Positions 1-8,610 of a DNA stretch of 64,000 nt are shown here, in pieces. The notes beneath the pieces were generated by a model. It was not told the origin of the DNA and did not search any database. It worked only from the letters and a program-made list of their open reading frames with translations. The stretch spans positions 62,001 through 126,000 of the forward strand of contig NZ_JGZP01000001.1 of assembly GCF_000741785.1 (NCBI RefSeq). Direction: 5' to 3'. The translations under genes and the position numbers were made by a program. Source of the DNA: Bifidobacterium stellenboschense (GTDB lineage Bacteria; Actinomycetota; Actinomycetes; Actinomycetales; Bifidobacteriaceae). The stretch's first letter is position 1; each line of letters opens with the position of its first letter.

Positions 1-350
1 TATTGGATTTGACATAGTGCTTCATGATTCCCGAGCGTAGGCTCGTGCGAATGGCATGCGGCAGGTGTTTCTTATAGCGTAGTCATATAGCCCCCTCAGT
101 CGCGCTTCGCGCGCCAGCTCCCCCTGAAAGGGGGAGCAAGATGGCGGACTCGCCGGGCAAGCCGAAATCCAAGGACAGCTCCCCCTGAAAGGGGGAGCAA
201 GGTCTGTTGTATCCGTTTCGGTCAGCTTCCCTTCAAGGAAGCAACGGTGATTGTGCGCGCTGTAAGGCGCATTCCGTTCTTGCTTCCCCACGGACGTGTG
301 GGAGCTGTCGGCGAAGCCGACTGCGGTAATGGGCGAGTCTCCGTTCGTTC
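1..350. repeat. Intergenic region with short interspersed hairpin repeats
   Basis: No gene is supported here. Two identical hairpins with arms GCTCCCCCT and AGGGGGAGC lie at about 116-137 and 177-198. A third, GCTTCC/GGAAGC, is at 225-242, and a longer element with the tail GAGCTGTCGGCGAAGCCGAC spans about 281-332. The pattern CCCCTCAGTCGCGC...GCTCCCC recurs in this window at 1572-1616, and related forms occur near 38860, 45255, 45348, 51677 and 62940. These look like a dispersed repeat family that may also end trxB transcription. The open reading frames across it are repeat-derived. Confidence 0.6.
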
Positions 351-1505
351 TCAATTGGTGAGGTATGCCTGGGCGTCGAGGGCGGCTCGGCAGCCCATGC
401 CGGCGGCGCTGATGGCCTGACGGTAGGTGCGGTCGACGCAGTCGCCGGCGGCGAAGATGCCGGGAGTGGACGTGCGCGTGCTCGCGCCGTCCACGAGAAT
501 GTAGCCGTCGTCATCCTTCCGCACCACGTCGCCGGTGAACGCGGTCGCGGGGGAGTGCCCGATCGCGACGAACACGGCCGCCGTATCCAACGTGCCGGTC
601 TCGCCGGTCACGGTGTTGCGGATGTCGATGGACGTGACGCTGCCGGCCGCGGGCAGCGTCACACCGCCCAGTGTGATGTCCGCCGGTTTGCCGGTGTTCA
701 GAGTGATGCCGCCGATCGGGTTGAGGGTAAGCGAGGCAGGAAGGGATGACGTCGCAGAGGGGACGGCGTTCGCGCTGGGGGAACCGGCACTCGTGGCGAC
801 GGAACCCGCGGCGACGGCATCACCAGTTCCTGCATTCCCGCCGTGGATGGCGGTGACGATGGTGTCGGTGAGGAGCGTGAGTTTGTCGTTCGCGCGGGCG
901 CGTTCCACCATGATCGCGGAGGCGCGGAACGAGTCACGACGGTGGATCAGTGTGACCGACGAGCCGAAGCGCGTCAGATACAGCGCCTCCTCGAATGCGG
1001 AATCGCCGCCGCCGACCACGACGATCGGCTTGTCTTTGAAGAAGAATCCATCACAAGTCGCGCAGTAGGAGACGCCGCGGCCGGAATACTCCTCCTCGCC
1101 GGGCACGCCCAACTTGCGGTAGGAGGAGCCGGTGGCGACGATCACCGCACGCGCGTCCAGCACGTCATCGGACTCCAACGTCACACGCTTGATGCCGCCC
1201 GTGGCGGTGCCGTCGGCCGAGCCGCCATCGCCGCCGTCGACCACTTCGATCGACGTGACGTCCTCGTGGATGAACTCGGTGCCGAACCGTTCCGCCTGCG
1301 CGCGCATCGCGTCCATCAGATCCGGGCCGAGGATGCCGTCCGGGAAGCCGGGGAAATTCTCCACTTCGGTGGTGTTGACGAGCTGGCCGCCAGGGGTGAG
1401 CGCGCCGGTGACGAGCGCCGGATGCAGTCCGGCGCGCCCCAGATAGATGGCCGCCGTGTAGCCGGCAGGTCCCGAACCGATGATGATCACGTTATGCACA
1501 GTCAT
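351..1505 (-). CDS. trxB: Thioredoxin reductase with a low-complexity insertion
   Basis: This cytosolic FAD enzyme passes electrons from NADPH to thioredoxin. The FAD-binding GSGPAG lies at residues 10-15, the redox pair CATC at 148-151, the NADPH motif GGGDSA at 165-170, and a C-terminal FAD motif AAGDC near 352. It has 384 residues, while the family is usually about 305-330. The excess is an Ala/Ser/Gly-rich stretch at about 222-285 inside the NADPH-binding domain, plus a small Gly-rich loop at 91-104. The start ATG lies seven bases after a TAGGCT box, which suggests leaderless transcription. It closes the murJ-pseudokinase-trxB block, an order like that of mycobacterial murJ-trxB2. The enzyme call is firm; the effect of the insertion is unknown. 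Confidence 0.95.
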   Translation of the reverse strand: MTVHNVIIIGSGPAGYTAAIYLGRAGLHPALVTGALTPGGQLVNTTEVENFPGFPDGILGPDLMDAMRAQAERFGTEFIHEDVTSIEVVDGGDGGSADGTATGGIKRVTLESDDVLDARAVIVATGSSYRKLGVPGEEEYSGRGVSYCATCDGFFFKDKPIVVVGGGDSAFEEALYLTRFGSSVTLIHRRDSFRASAIMVERARANDKLTLLTDTIVTAIHGGNAGTGDAVAAGSVATSAGSPSANAVPSATSSLPASLTLNPIGGITLNTGKPADITLGGVTLPAAGSVTSIDIRNTVTGETGTLDTAAVFVAIGHSPATAFTGDVVRKDDDGYILVDGASTRTSTPGIFAAGDCVDRTYRQAISAAGMGCRAALDAQAYLTN

Positions 1506-1512
1506 AACCGAC

Positions 1513-1518
1513 AGCCTA
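1513..1518 (-). promoter_or_regulatory. -10 box of leaderless trxB promoter
   Basis: TAGGCT on the minus strand is followed by seven bases and then the trxB ATG. This spacing puts the transcription start at or next to the start codon, and no ribosome binding site is visible. Leaderless genes with this layout are common in Actinobacteria. The call rests on the sequence pattern only. Confidence 0.55.
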
Positions 1519-1571
1519 GCAAGGGGGTTCTCTCCGTGGTACAGGTTTCCACGGGGTCAGCTTTCGGCGAT

Positions 1572-1616
1572 ACCCCTCAGTCGCGCGAAGCACAACAGCT
1601 CCCCTGACGGGGAAGC
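1572..1616. repeat. Interspersed hairpin repeat between trxB and the pseudokinase gene
   Basis: The sequence carries CCCCTCAGTCGCGCGAAGC followed by AGCTCCCC and a GGGGAAGC arm. It is a second copy of the element found at 90-137. It sits just downstream of the pseudokinase stop codon and could act as its terminator, although no T-run follows. Confidence 0.5.
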
Positions 1617-1663
1617 CAAGAGAAATGCTCCCCCGCACTAGGCAAGGGGAGCAGAGAATGGCG

Positions 1664-3538
1664 TCAGCGCTGGTAGGCGTCGGTCACGTCGATGAGTTCG
1701 ATCGTGCCGTCGGATGCCGCGGAGGCACCGGAGGACTGGCTGGAATCCTTGGACTGGTCGGAACCATTGGACGAACCATTGGACGAACCATCGCCCGACT
1801 CGTCGCCGAACGGCACATCGTCCAGATTCTGCTGCGACGGCCACTGGTTGTTCTTGTCGACGCCGGAATCCGCGGGGTTGGCGCTGCTGTGCATGAACGT
1901 CACCACGGCGAACGCCAGTGCGGCGACGATGAGCACGCTGGCGATGATGACGACCGCCACGGTCGTGGTCATCTTGCCGAACAGACGCTGCTTCGACAGG
2001 TTGTCGGCATCCGTCGCGGCGTCGACGGCGCCCGCCGGAGTCTCCTTCGGCGTGAAGCTCGGCGGCTGCTGCGTCGACGCGTCGGTCGCGGCGACGCCAC
2101 GGGCGTGCGGCGCGGGCGCGAACGCCACCGGCGCGCCGCCGTCATGGTCGATCGGCTTCATGCCGACGATCGTCGCATCCATGTCGGGCGTATGCGGCGC
2201 GGCGGCGTTCGCGCCCGCAGCGTCGGTTGCGGCGGCGCCGGTCTTCGGCGCGGGCAACGCCGGCGACGGCTTGGCGGTCTGCATCTCTTGACGCACCGAC
2301 GAGACGTCGATCGCCTCGGTGGCCATGTTAGGGTCGACGAACACGGGGATGCGCGTCGTCTCCTCACCGGGGTTCGCGCCGGAGGCCGTCGGCAGCGCCT
2401 GCGTCTGGAACGAGAACTCGTGGAACAGATCATCGCCCTGATAGCCGCCGGCGTCGCCCGAGGAGGCGGGACGTTCGGGCAGGTCAGGCATATGAGTGAG
2501 ACGGCTCGCGGCATCGGCGGACAGACGGCCCGGCTGGTCGCCCGACGAGGAGCCGAGCACGCTCGGCGAATAGCTGTCGAAATCGGCCTGCATCTCGGCG
2601 AACGTCTGCTTGTTCTGCTCGGCGACCACGCGTTCGGCGTGGCGGGCGGCCTCGGCCTCGGTCAACGCACGGTTGATGGTCAGATCCGGCAGCTTCTCCG
2701 TCGTGACCACGGTGTCGGGCAGTTCGACCAGCGTGTCTCCGTCGACGGCACGCACCTGCGCGGTGGAGATCGAGCCGGCACCGGCGTCGGACGGCAGGGC
2801 GATGTCCTGATCGGTCAGGTCGGTGAGCGGCTTGTAGTCGCCGAGCAGCGCGGTCAGCTCGCTCAGCGTGAGCATCGGCTCGCCGTGGCTGCCGTCCTCC
2901 TTGGTGAGTTCGAGACCACGCGACAGGATCACGCGGAATTCGCCGGGAATCTCGCCGAGCGAGGCGAGATCGTACGTCGTGTCCGGCGCGGACGGGCGAC
3001 GCGTCAGCAGCGCGTACAGCACGGACGCCAGCTGGCGGATGGCGAGCTGCTCGCCTTGGATTGACTCCGGCGCCTTGGTCGGTTCGGCCAGCAGGCCGGA
3101 CAGCGGTGCGTCGGCGATCTCGACGCCCTGTACGGACACGCGGATCGTGTCGGTGGACAGTCGCGGCGTCTCCAACGCGGTCGCGATGGCCGCGGTCTCG
3201 CCGATGATCGAATGCATCGCCTCGAAGCTGATCGTGCCACTGGCCGGACCGTTCAGATATTCGGTAAGGGACAGGCCGGTCTCGATGCGGGTCACGAGCA
3301 CCGCCGCCTCGCCCGACTTGCGGAACTGCAGCACCGGCGTGATGCCGTTCTTGCGGCCGAGCTGCGTGGCCAGGGACGACACGTCCTCCAGCGTGCTCGG
3401 GTCGGTGAGGACGAACAGCTGACAATCGTGGGCGAGCACGCGGTCGTTGGCCTTCCAAGCCTGCACACCGGGCTCGTCGCGAAGCAGCGTGACCAGGGTA
3501 TAGCGGTTGAAAAGCGTGTCTCCCAGCTGAGGCTTCAT
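1664..3538 (-). CDS. Membrane protein with cytoplasmic pseudokinase domain, next to murJ
   Basis: The N-terminal part (about residues 8-260) reads like a degenerate Ser/Thr kinase fold, starting LGDTLFNRYTLVTLL. I see no glycine loop with catalytic lysine, no HRD and no DFG, so catalysis is unlikely. A long polar, Ala/Pro-rich linker follows, then one membrane helix at about 523-548 and an acidic Gly/Ser-rich outer tail of about 76 residues. In mycobacteria a pseudokinase domain is fused to the MurJ homologue and recruits the FHA protein FhaA when phosphorylated. Here the equivalent appears to be a separate gene 178 bases downstream of murJ. I infer a role in controlling peptidoglycan precursor export. 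The start is the first ATG, with a GGAG about 11 bases upstream. Confidence 0.75.
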   Translation of the reverse strand: MKPQLGDTLFNRYTLVTLLRDEPGVQAWKANDRVLAHDCQLFVLTDPSTLEDVSSLATQLGRKNGITPVLQFRKSGEAAVLVTRIETGLSLTEYLNGPASGTISFEAMHSIIGETAAIATALETPRLSTDTIRVSVQGVEIADAPLSGLLAEPTKAPESIQGEQLAIRQLASVLYALLTRRPSAPDTTYDLASLGEIPGEFRVILSRGLELTKEDGSHGEPMLTLSELTALLGDYKPLTDLTDQDIALPSDAGAGSISTAQVRAVDGDTLVELPDTVVTTEKLPDLTINRALTEAEAARHAERVVAEQNKQTFAEMQADFDSYSPSVLGSSSGDQPGRLSADAASRLTHMPDLPERPASSGDAGGYQGDDLFHEFSFQTQALPTASGANPGEETTRIPVFVDPNMATEAIDVSSVRQEMQTAKPSPALPAPKTGAAATDAAGANAAAPHTPDMDATIVGMKPIDHDGGAPVAFAPAPHARGVAATDASTQQPPSFTPKETPAGAVDAATDADNLSKQRLFGKMTTTVAVVIIASVLIVAALAFAVVTFMHSSANPADSGVDKNNQWPSQQNLDDVPFGDESGDGSSNGSSNGSDQSKDSSQSSGASAASDGTIELIDVTDAYQR

Positions 3539-3716
3539 AGTTTCTTCGACTCCGTAATGCGTAAGCGCTTCGACGCCACCATACGAGTCGATGGCGCTGA
3601 GGCCATTCTAGTCATGGGGATGGTCGAACGGAAGACGCCGGATCGCTCCCGCGGACACCCTGCACAAGACCTATGCGCGGCGCCCCGGCCGGACATCCCG
3701 CGGCCGTACCCGGCCG

Positions 3717-5360
3717 TCAGCGGCGGCGTATGCGCCGGGAGACCGACGTGAGAATCGTCGCGAACTCCTCGCAACGCAGCACGATGAGCATCGACGCGTA
3801 GACGGCCGCCGTGACCACCGTCATCAGCGCGCAGAAGCCGAACGCCTGGAACCAGTTGAGCCGGTCGAAGCGCATCGAGGCGCCGAGCAGCAGCATCACC
3901 GGATCGGTGAGCAGCCATGCGGCCAGCCCGGCGACGAGCGCGGCGATCAGCGCCTTGAGATACGTGGCCGCGATGCGACGCCCGTCCAGATGCCCGTCGA
4001 AACGGCGGCGCAGCATCGCCACCAGCGACGGGAAGCTCAGCAGGTAGCCGACCGTCATCGACAGTCCCACGCCGGCCGTCCACCAGCGCGGCGGCGCGAG
4101 CAGCATCACGGCGACCTCGAACACGACCTGGATGATGCTCACCTGCAGCTGGAACAGGAACGGGTGGCGGCCGTCCTCGAACGCGAAGAACGTGCGCTGG
4201 ATGAGCAGGTACGCGCTGGTGAGCGGCAGGCCGAGCGCCAATGCGACCATCGGTCCGGCGATCAGCTTCGCCTCCGGCACGCCCACGCTGGGCAGCAGCG
4301 CGATCGTGATCGGCACCGGCATCACGACGATCGCCATCGTGAAGTACATCATCATCACGCCCACGTTGCGCAACGCGCCGCTCAGGTCGTCGCGCGCCTC
4401 GTCGAGATTGCGTTCGGCGACGGCGCGCGAGATCTTCGGGAAGATCGCGGTGCCCACGGACACGGCGATTAGCGAGTACGGCAGGATGTACAGCGTGAAC
4501 GCGTTCTGGTAGGAGCCGTTGCCGGCGATGCCGTACAGGTCGTTGCCGGCGAACGGGGCGCCGTTGGTGATGCGCGCGTTGACGATGTTCGCGAGCTCCT
4601 GCACGCCCATCACGCCGACGCTCCATGCGGCCACCGGGCCCATCGCTTTGAGGCCGATGCCGCTCACGCCCCACTGCGGACGGTAGTGCAGGCCAAGGCG
4701 CATCAGCGGGATGAACAGGACGATCGCCTGGAACGCGACGCCGAGCGTCCACGTGCCTGCGGTGAGCATCACCTTCTCGGTGGTCCAGAATTCGAGCGGC
4801 GCGCGGGAGGCCCTGCCGAACAGGATGAGGAACATCGTGAATCCGGCGCAGCTGATCACGTTCGCGCCGACCGAACTCCACGCGTAGGTGACGAAGTTGT
4901 CCTTCGCGGCGAGGATCTGGCCGAGCACCGTGTACAGGCCGTAGAAGAAGATCTGCGGCATGCACCAGAGGGTGAACGCGTTGACGAGCGCGCGTTCCGC
5001 CGGACCCCAGCTGTTGTCGAGGTACAGCATGGTGAGCAGCGGAGTGGCGAGCATCATCAGCAGCGTCATGCCGGCGAGCAGTGCGATCGCCAGCGTGATG
5101 AGCTTGTTGAGCCGCTCCTGCGCGTCATGCTCCTTGAGCGTGCGCACGATCTGCGGCACGAGCACCGCGTTGAAGATGCCGCCGGAGATCACGGTGAACA
5201 GCACCTGCGGGATCATCGATCCCGTCTGGTAGGCGTTCGCCGCGATGCCGGTCGTGCCGAGGCACGCGGCGAGCAGGATCGTGCGGATCTGGCCGGTGAT
5301 GCGTGAGGCCATCGTCCCCGATGCCATGATCAGGGAGTTGCGGCCGACGTTGGAACTCAT
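3717..5360 (-). CDS. murJ: Lipid II flippase MurJ (MviN family)
   Basis: This 547-residue integral membrane protein has about 14 hydrophobic helices and opens MSSNVGRNSLIMASGTMASR, the typical MurJ N terminus. MurJ flips lipid II across the membrane for peptidoglycan synthesis. The start was set at 5360 because its ATG overlaps the stop of the upstream DUF6049 gene as ATGA, implying translational coupling; a longer reading frame exists upstream but lacks membrane-protein character. It ends shortly after the last helix and has no fused kinase-like domain, unlike mycobacterial MviN; that part seems to be supplied by the next gene. Confidence 0.93.
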   Translation of the reverse strand: MSSNVGRNSLIMASGTMASRITGQIRTILLAACLGTTGIAANAYQTGSMIPQVLFTVISGGIFNAVLVPQIVRTLKEHDAQERLNKLITLAIALLAGMTLLMMLATPLLTMLYLDNSWGPAERALVNAFTLWCMPQIFFYGLYTVLGQILAAKDNFVTYAWSSVGANVISCAGFTMFLILFGRASRAPLEFWTTEKVMLTAGTWTLGVAFQAIVLFIPLMRLGLHYRPQWGVSGIGLKAMGPVAAWSVGVMGVQELANIVNARITNGAPFAGNDLYGIAGNGSYQNAFTLYILPYSLIAVSVGTAIFPKISRAVAERNLDEARDDLSGALRNVGVMMMYFTMAIVVMPVPITIALLPSVGVPEAKLIAGPMVALALGLPLTSAYLLIQRTFFAFEDGRHPFLFQLQVSIIQVVFEVAVMLLAPPRWWTAGVGLSMTVGYLLSFPSLVAMLRRRFDGHLDGRRIAATYLKALIAALVAGLAAWLLTDPVMLLLGASMRFDRLNWFQAFGFCALMTVVTAAVYASMLIVLRCEEFATILTSVSRRIRRR

Positions 5361-7498
5361 TCGTCGGGGTCCTTCTTGCGGTTGAACTGACGCCACAGGC
5401 CGAGCGCGCCGAGCGCCACGGCGAGGCCGATGATGATGAAGCCGGTCTTGTCGCTGATCTTGAGCACGCAGTTGATCGCCGTGTCCTGCGAACCGCCGAA
5501 CGTGACGCCGCCGCGGTCCTGCAGCGAGACGTGCGCGGTCGCCGAACCGGAGGTGGCGGCGCGCAGCGTGAACGTCACCTGCGCTTCGCCGCGCGCCGGA
5601 ATCGTCACCGTGTTGCGGCGCGACGTGACGATCTCCGGCGAATCGGTGATCGAGAACACGCGGATCGTGACCGGGTAGGGGGTGCCGTTGCTGACGGTCA
5701 CCGGCATCGTCGCGGTCTCCGAGACCATCGTCACCGTCTCGGATGGGGTGAGGTTCACGCCGCCGAGCACGTCGTTGGCGAGCTGTTGCGCGCCGCCCAC
5801 GGCCGTCATCGACTTGGTTGTGTCGACTTCGGCGGAACCGCCGTCGATGGCGAGGGCGTGCAGCGCGAGTTCCGCGTGCGCGTCGAGCAGCTGCTTGATC
5901 CATGCGGACGCCGCCTTACCGCCGTCGTTGTCGTTGTTGTCGCCGTTGTCGAGGATGCTGTCGCGGAATCGCGTGATGTCGCCGCGTCCCGCGGACAGCG
6001 CGGCGAGCACGTTCGTCACGTTCGACGAATCCGCCGCGGACATGCCGGAATCGGCGGGGACGGCGTTGCGCGCGTCGTCGCCGGTCGCGTACGGGTCGGC
6101 TTTCGCGAGCGTGTCGAGGTCGCCGGTCTTCAGCCAGGACGCCGATTCGACCGCGCCCATGAACGCGTCCACTGTGGCGGCGTCCGAGTCGGCGGAGAAG
6201 CAGACGAGCAGGTTGCGCTCGTTGTACGGCTGCTCCATCTGGTAGAACGCGCTCTGCGCGACGAATCGGGCGAGACGTCCCGCCATCGTCGATTCGGCTG
6301 TCGCCTTCGCGTTCGTGGCCTTGCCTTTGGCGAGGTTGCTCAGCTCGCGCTGTTCGACGAGCACGGTCACGTCGCCCGCGTCGGTCGGCACGACCACGGT
6401 GCCCGTATGCACGGTGTCCGTTTCGGAGGATTCGAAGTCATGCGTGGAGATGACGGTCGTGTAGCCCTGACGGCGCGCGGCGGTGAGCGCGTCGAGCGTC
6501 CACTGGCCCTGCCCCTGCCAGGCGATCGTCCGCGACGTGGCCTTCTGGTCGCCGAGCGCCGCACGGTAGTCGGCGAGGGCGGCATCCGCGTTCCACGCGT
6601 CGTCGCCGATGCCGGCGTTCGCGTAGCGTTCCGCGGCGTTCTCCTGCGCGGCGTAGGCGGTGATGTCGAAGGCGGCGGGCTGCATGATCGCCTTCGTCTG
6701 CGGCGGCATCGCCAGTGCGTCCAGATACGTGGGGTCGGCGATGGTCTGCAGCGAGGAGTGCTTCGCGATGGTCTGTTCGAGCGTGTGGTCGAAGCGCGTG
6801 TGGTCGCCTTCCAGCACGGCCGCGCCGGTGGTGGAGGAGTTCGTGGAATCGTCGGTGTCGTCGGTGACGAGCTTCGTGAGCGTCTCCGCGTCGGCGGTCC
6901 AATGGCCGCTGGTCAGCGGCATCGTCATCGTGATGGTCATCGCCGGCGTGTTCGCGTTGTCGAGTCCGGCGGCCGAACGCGTCAGGAACGTGTGCACGGC
7001 GACGTTCGCGCCGTCATGGCTGTACGTGACGAGCAGCGGCTTCGGCCCCCAGTTGAGCATCTGCGTGAGCGCCTGCGCGTCCGCGCCCTGATCGATCGTG
7101 ACCGTCGTGCTCTGCTTCGGCTGCAATGCGGGCACGGAGGCGGAGCCGAGACTCGCCGGCGCGGGAATCGGGCTTTCGGATTGCGCCCACTCCTGCATGT
7201 CGGTGCGGGAGGTGAACGTGAACATCGGGTTCGTGTCGAGCGTGACCTCGCCGGCCGCCCACGCGGAGTCGCCGGTGTTCGTGACGGTCGCCTTGAGATG
7301 GAATCCGGACGTGTCGGTGACGACCGCGGTCATCTCGGTCAGCGTGAGCGTCTGCGCGGATGTGTCCGTCGTGCCGCCGGCGGCGGATGCGGTGGCCGGA
7401 AGCGCCACGGCACCTGCCACGAACGCCACGGCGAGCAGCATACCCGCCGCGATGCGCCACCAAGCCTGGATGCGTCGTAGGGGGGCGTATTGAATCAC
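5357..7498 (-). CDS. DUF6049 family exported membrane protein
   Basis: This protein of about 713 residues has an N-terminal signal or anchor (hydrophobic run MLLAVAFVAGAVALPATASA), a large extracellular region and one C-terminal membrane helix (GFIIIGLAVALGALGLW) followed by a basic tail RKKDPDE. It is the positional equivalent of the actinobacterial gene between mutT4 and mviN, annotated DUF6049. The function is unknown; context points to the cell wall. I chose the GTG at 7498 because it overlaps the Nudix stop as GTGA. An in-frame ATG at 7537 would instead overlap that gene by more than 40 bases. Confidence 0.8.
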   Translation of the reverse strand: MIQYAPLRRIQAWWRIAAGMLLAVAFVAGAVALPATASAAGGTTDTSAQTLTLTEMTAVVTDTSGFHLKATVTNTGDSAWAAGEVTLDTNPMFTFTSRTDMQEWAQSESPIPAPASLGSASVPALQPKQSTTVTIDQGADAQALTQMLNWGPKPLLVTYSHDGANVAVHTFLTRSAAGLDNANTPAMTITMTMPLTSGHWTADAETLTKLVTDDTDDSTNSSTTGAAVLEGDHTRFDHTLEQTIAKHSSLQTIADPTYLDALAMPPQTKAIMQPAAFDITAYAAQENAAERYANAGIGDDAWNADAALADYRAALGDQKATSRTIAWQGQGQWTLDALTAARRQGYTTVISTHDFESSETDTVHTGTVVVPTDAGDVTVLVEQRELSNLAKGKATNAKATAESTMAGRLARFVAQSAFYQMEQPYNERNLLVCFSADSDAATVDAFMGAVESASWLKTGDLDTLAKADPYATGDDARNAVPADSGMSAADSSNVTNVLAALSAGRGDITRFRDSILDNGDNNDNDGGKAASAWIKQLLDAHAELALHALAIDGGSAEVDTTKSMTAVGGAQQLANDVLGGVNLTPSETVTMVSETATMPVTVSNGTPYPVTIRVFSITDSPEIVTSRRNTVTIPARGEAQVTFTLRAATSGSATAHVSLQDRGGVTFGGSQDTAINCVLKISDKTGFIIIGLAVALGALGLWRQFNRKKDPDE

Positions 7499-8469
7499 TC
7501 GTTTGCCTGCCTGTTCAGTTTCCGGGAGTAAAGCCATGCGATCTTGCGCTCATTAGGGTAGCTGAGCACATCGTCCAAGTCCTTGAAATCCACCCAGATC
7601 GCGTCCTCCGCCTCATGGTCGGGATCGCCTTCCACGGTGAGGTCGCCGCCGATCTGCTTCAACGCGAAATGGTGGACGAGCTTGTGCACGCGCTGCGTCG
7701 TGCCGGTGAACCAGTAGTCGATCGTCGCGATCGACTCAACCACCTCGCCGAGGATGCCCGTCTCCTCATGCACCTCGCGCACGGCCGTCTGCTGTGGCGT
7801 CTCGCCCTTCTCGATATGCCCCTTCGGCAGGCACCATTCGAGATGCCCGCTGCGCGAATGGCGCGCGATGATCGCCACGCGGCCGCGTTCGTCGAACACG
7901 AGTCCGCCGGCCGAATACTCGCGCACGACCGGCAGCTCCTGCGCGTCCAGCGAGGCGAACGTCGTCGGACCGTCCGAGGAGCGTTTGCGCGGCATCATCG
8001 CCGGCGTCGGGATGCGCGGACTCGTCGCGGGAGCCTCGGCGGCGACATCCATCGGAGTCACCGTGACGCCGCCCGCCGGTTCGACCGTGACGGACGCCGT
8101 GACCGACGTCTCGACGCGTGTGGTGATGCGCTGGCCGCTGGGCGTCGTGTCGGAACCGGTGACGCGCACGCGCGCGAACACGGTGGCGGGCGTCGGCGTC
8201 GACATCGGCGTCGCCTTCGCCGCCTCGCGCGCGACCATCGAGGCGACCGTCTGCGCCGTGTCGATCGTGCCGGCGGCGTCGATGATGTCGTTCACCGTCT
8301 GCGGCGCGGGCTCGGGTGACGGGGATGGCGTGACGGGCGCGGGAACCGGCTTCGGACGGGATTGTGACGTGTACATGAGCACGTCCTCGTCGCGGCCGTT
8401 TTGGGCATGGTTGACCGCGGCATCGTCGGCATGCTCCAGCATGCGCGCAAGGTCCGCGGGCGTAATCAT
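7495..8469 (-). CDS. Nudix hydrolase with long N-terminal extension
   Basis: The C-terminal half carries a perfect Nudix box: GHIEKGETPQQTAV then REVHEETGI, at about residues 213-235. It therefore should cleave a nucleoside diphosphate linked to another moiety. The substrate cannot be read from sequence. The first 170 residues are low-complexity, rich in Pro, Thr, Val and Ala, and not part of the fold. The gene occupies the place of mycobacterial mutT4, next to pcnA. The start at 8469 was chosen because a TAAGGT box lies seven bases upstream, the same leaderless layout seen at other genes here; upstream reading frame is antisense to pcnA. It overlaps the next gene by GTGA. Confidence 0.88.
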   Translation of the reverse strand: MITPADLARMLEHADDAAVNHAQNGRDEDVLMYTSQSRPKPVPAPVTPSPSPEPAPQTVNDIIDAAGTIDTAQTVASMVAREAAKATPMSTPTPATVFARVRVTGSDTTPSGQRITTRVETSVTASVTVEPAGGVTVTPMDVAAEAPATSPRIPTPAMMPRKRSSDGPTTFASLDAQELPVVREYSAGGLVFDERGRVAIIARHSRSGHLEWCLPKGHIEKGETPQQTAVREVHEETGILGEVVESIATIDYWFTGTTQRVHKLVHHFALKQIGGDLTVEGDPDHEAEDAIWVDFKDLDDVLSYPNERKIAWLYSRKLNRQANE

Positions 8470-8476
8470 GCCTTCC

Positions 8477-8482
8477 ACCTTA
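8477..8482 (-). promoter_or_regulatory. -10 box of leaderless Nudix-murJ operon promoter
   Basis: TAAGGT on the minus strand is followed by seven bases and the ATG at 8469. Because the Nudix, DUF6049 and murJ genes overlap, this may be the promoter of all three. The GGAAGG in the spacer could also be a ribosome binding site, so a leadered transcript remains possible. Confidence 0.45.
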
Positions 8483-8610
8483 CTCAAGTCCCTGTGCATG
8501 TCGAGTAACGGTATGCTGGTAGCGACAGATACTGACCGATGCGCCGTGACCGGCGCACGGCAGGGAGCAACGTATCCGGAAGCATCCGAGAAGTGTCCGA
8601 AAGGATTGGC

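Noticed and set aside
8539..8610. Upstream ATG start for pcnA
   Set aside because: The added 24 residues have no family-like sequence and the GTG at 8611 has a better binding site; it remains possible.
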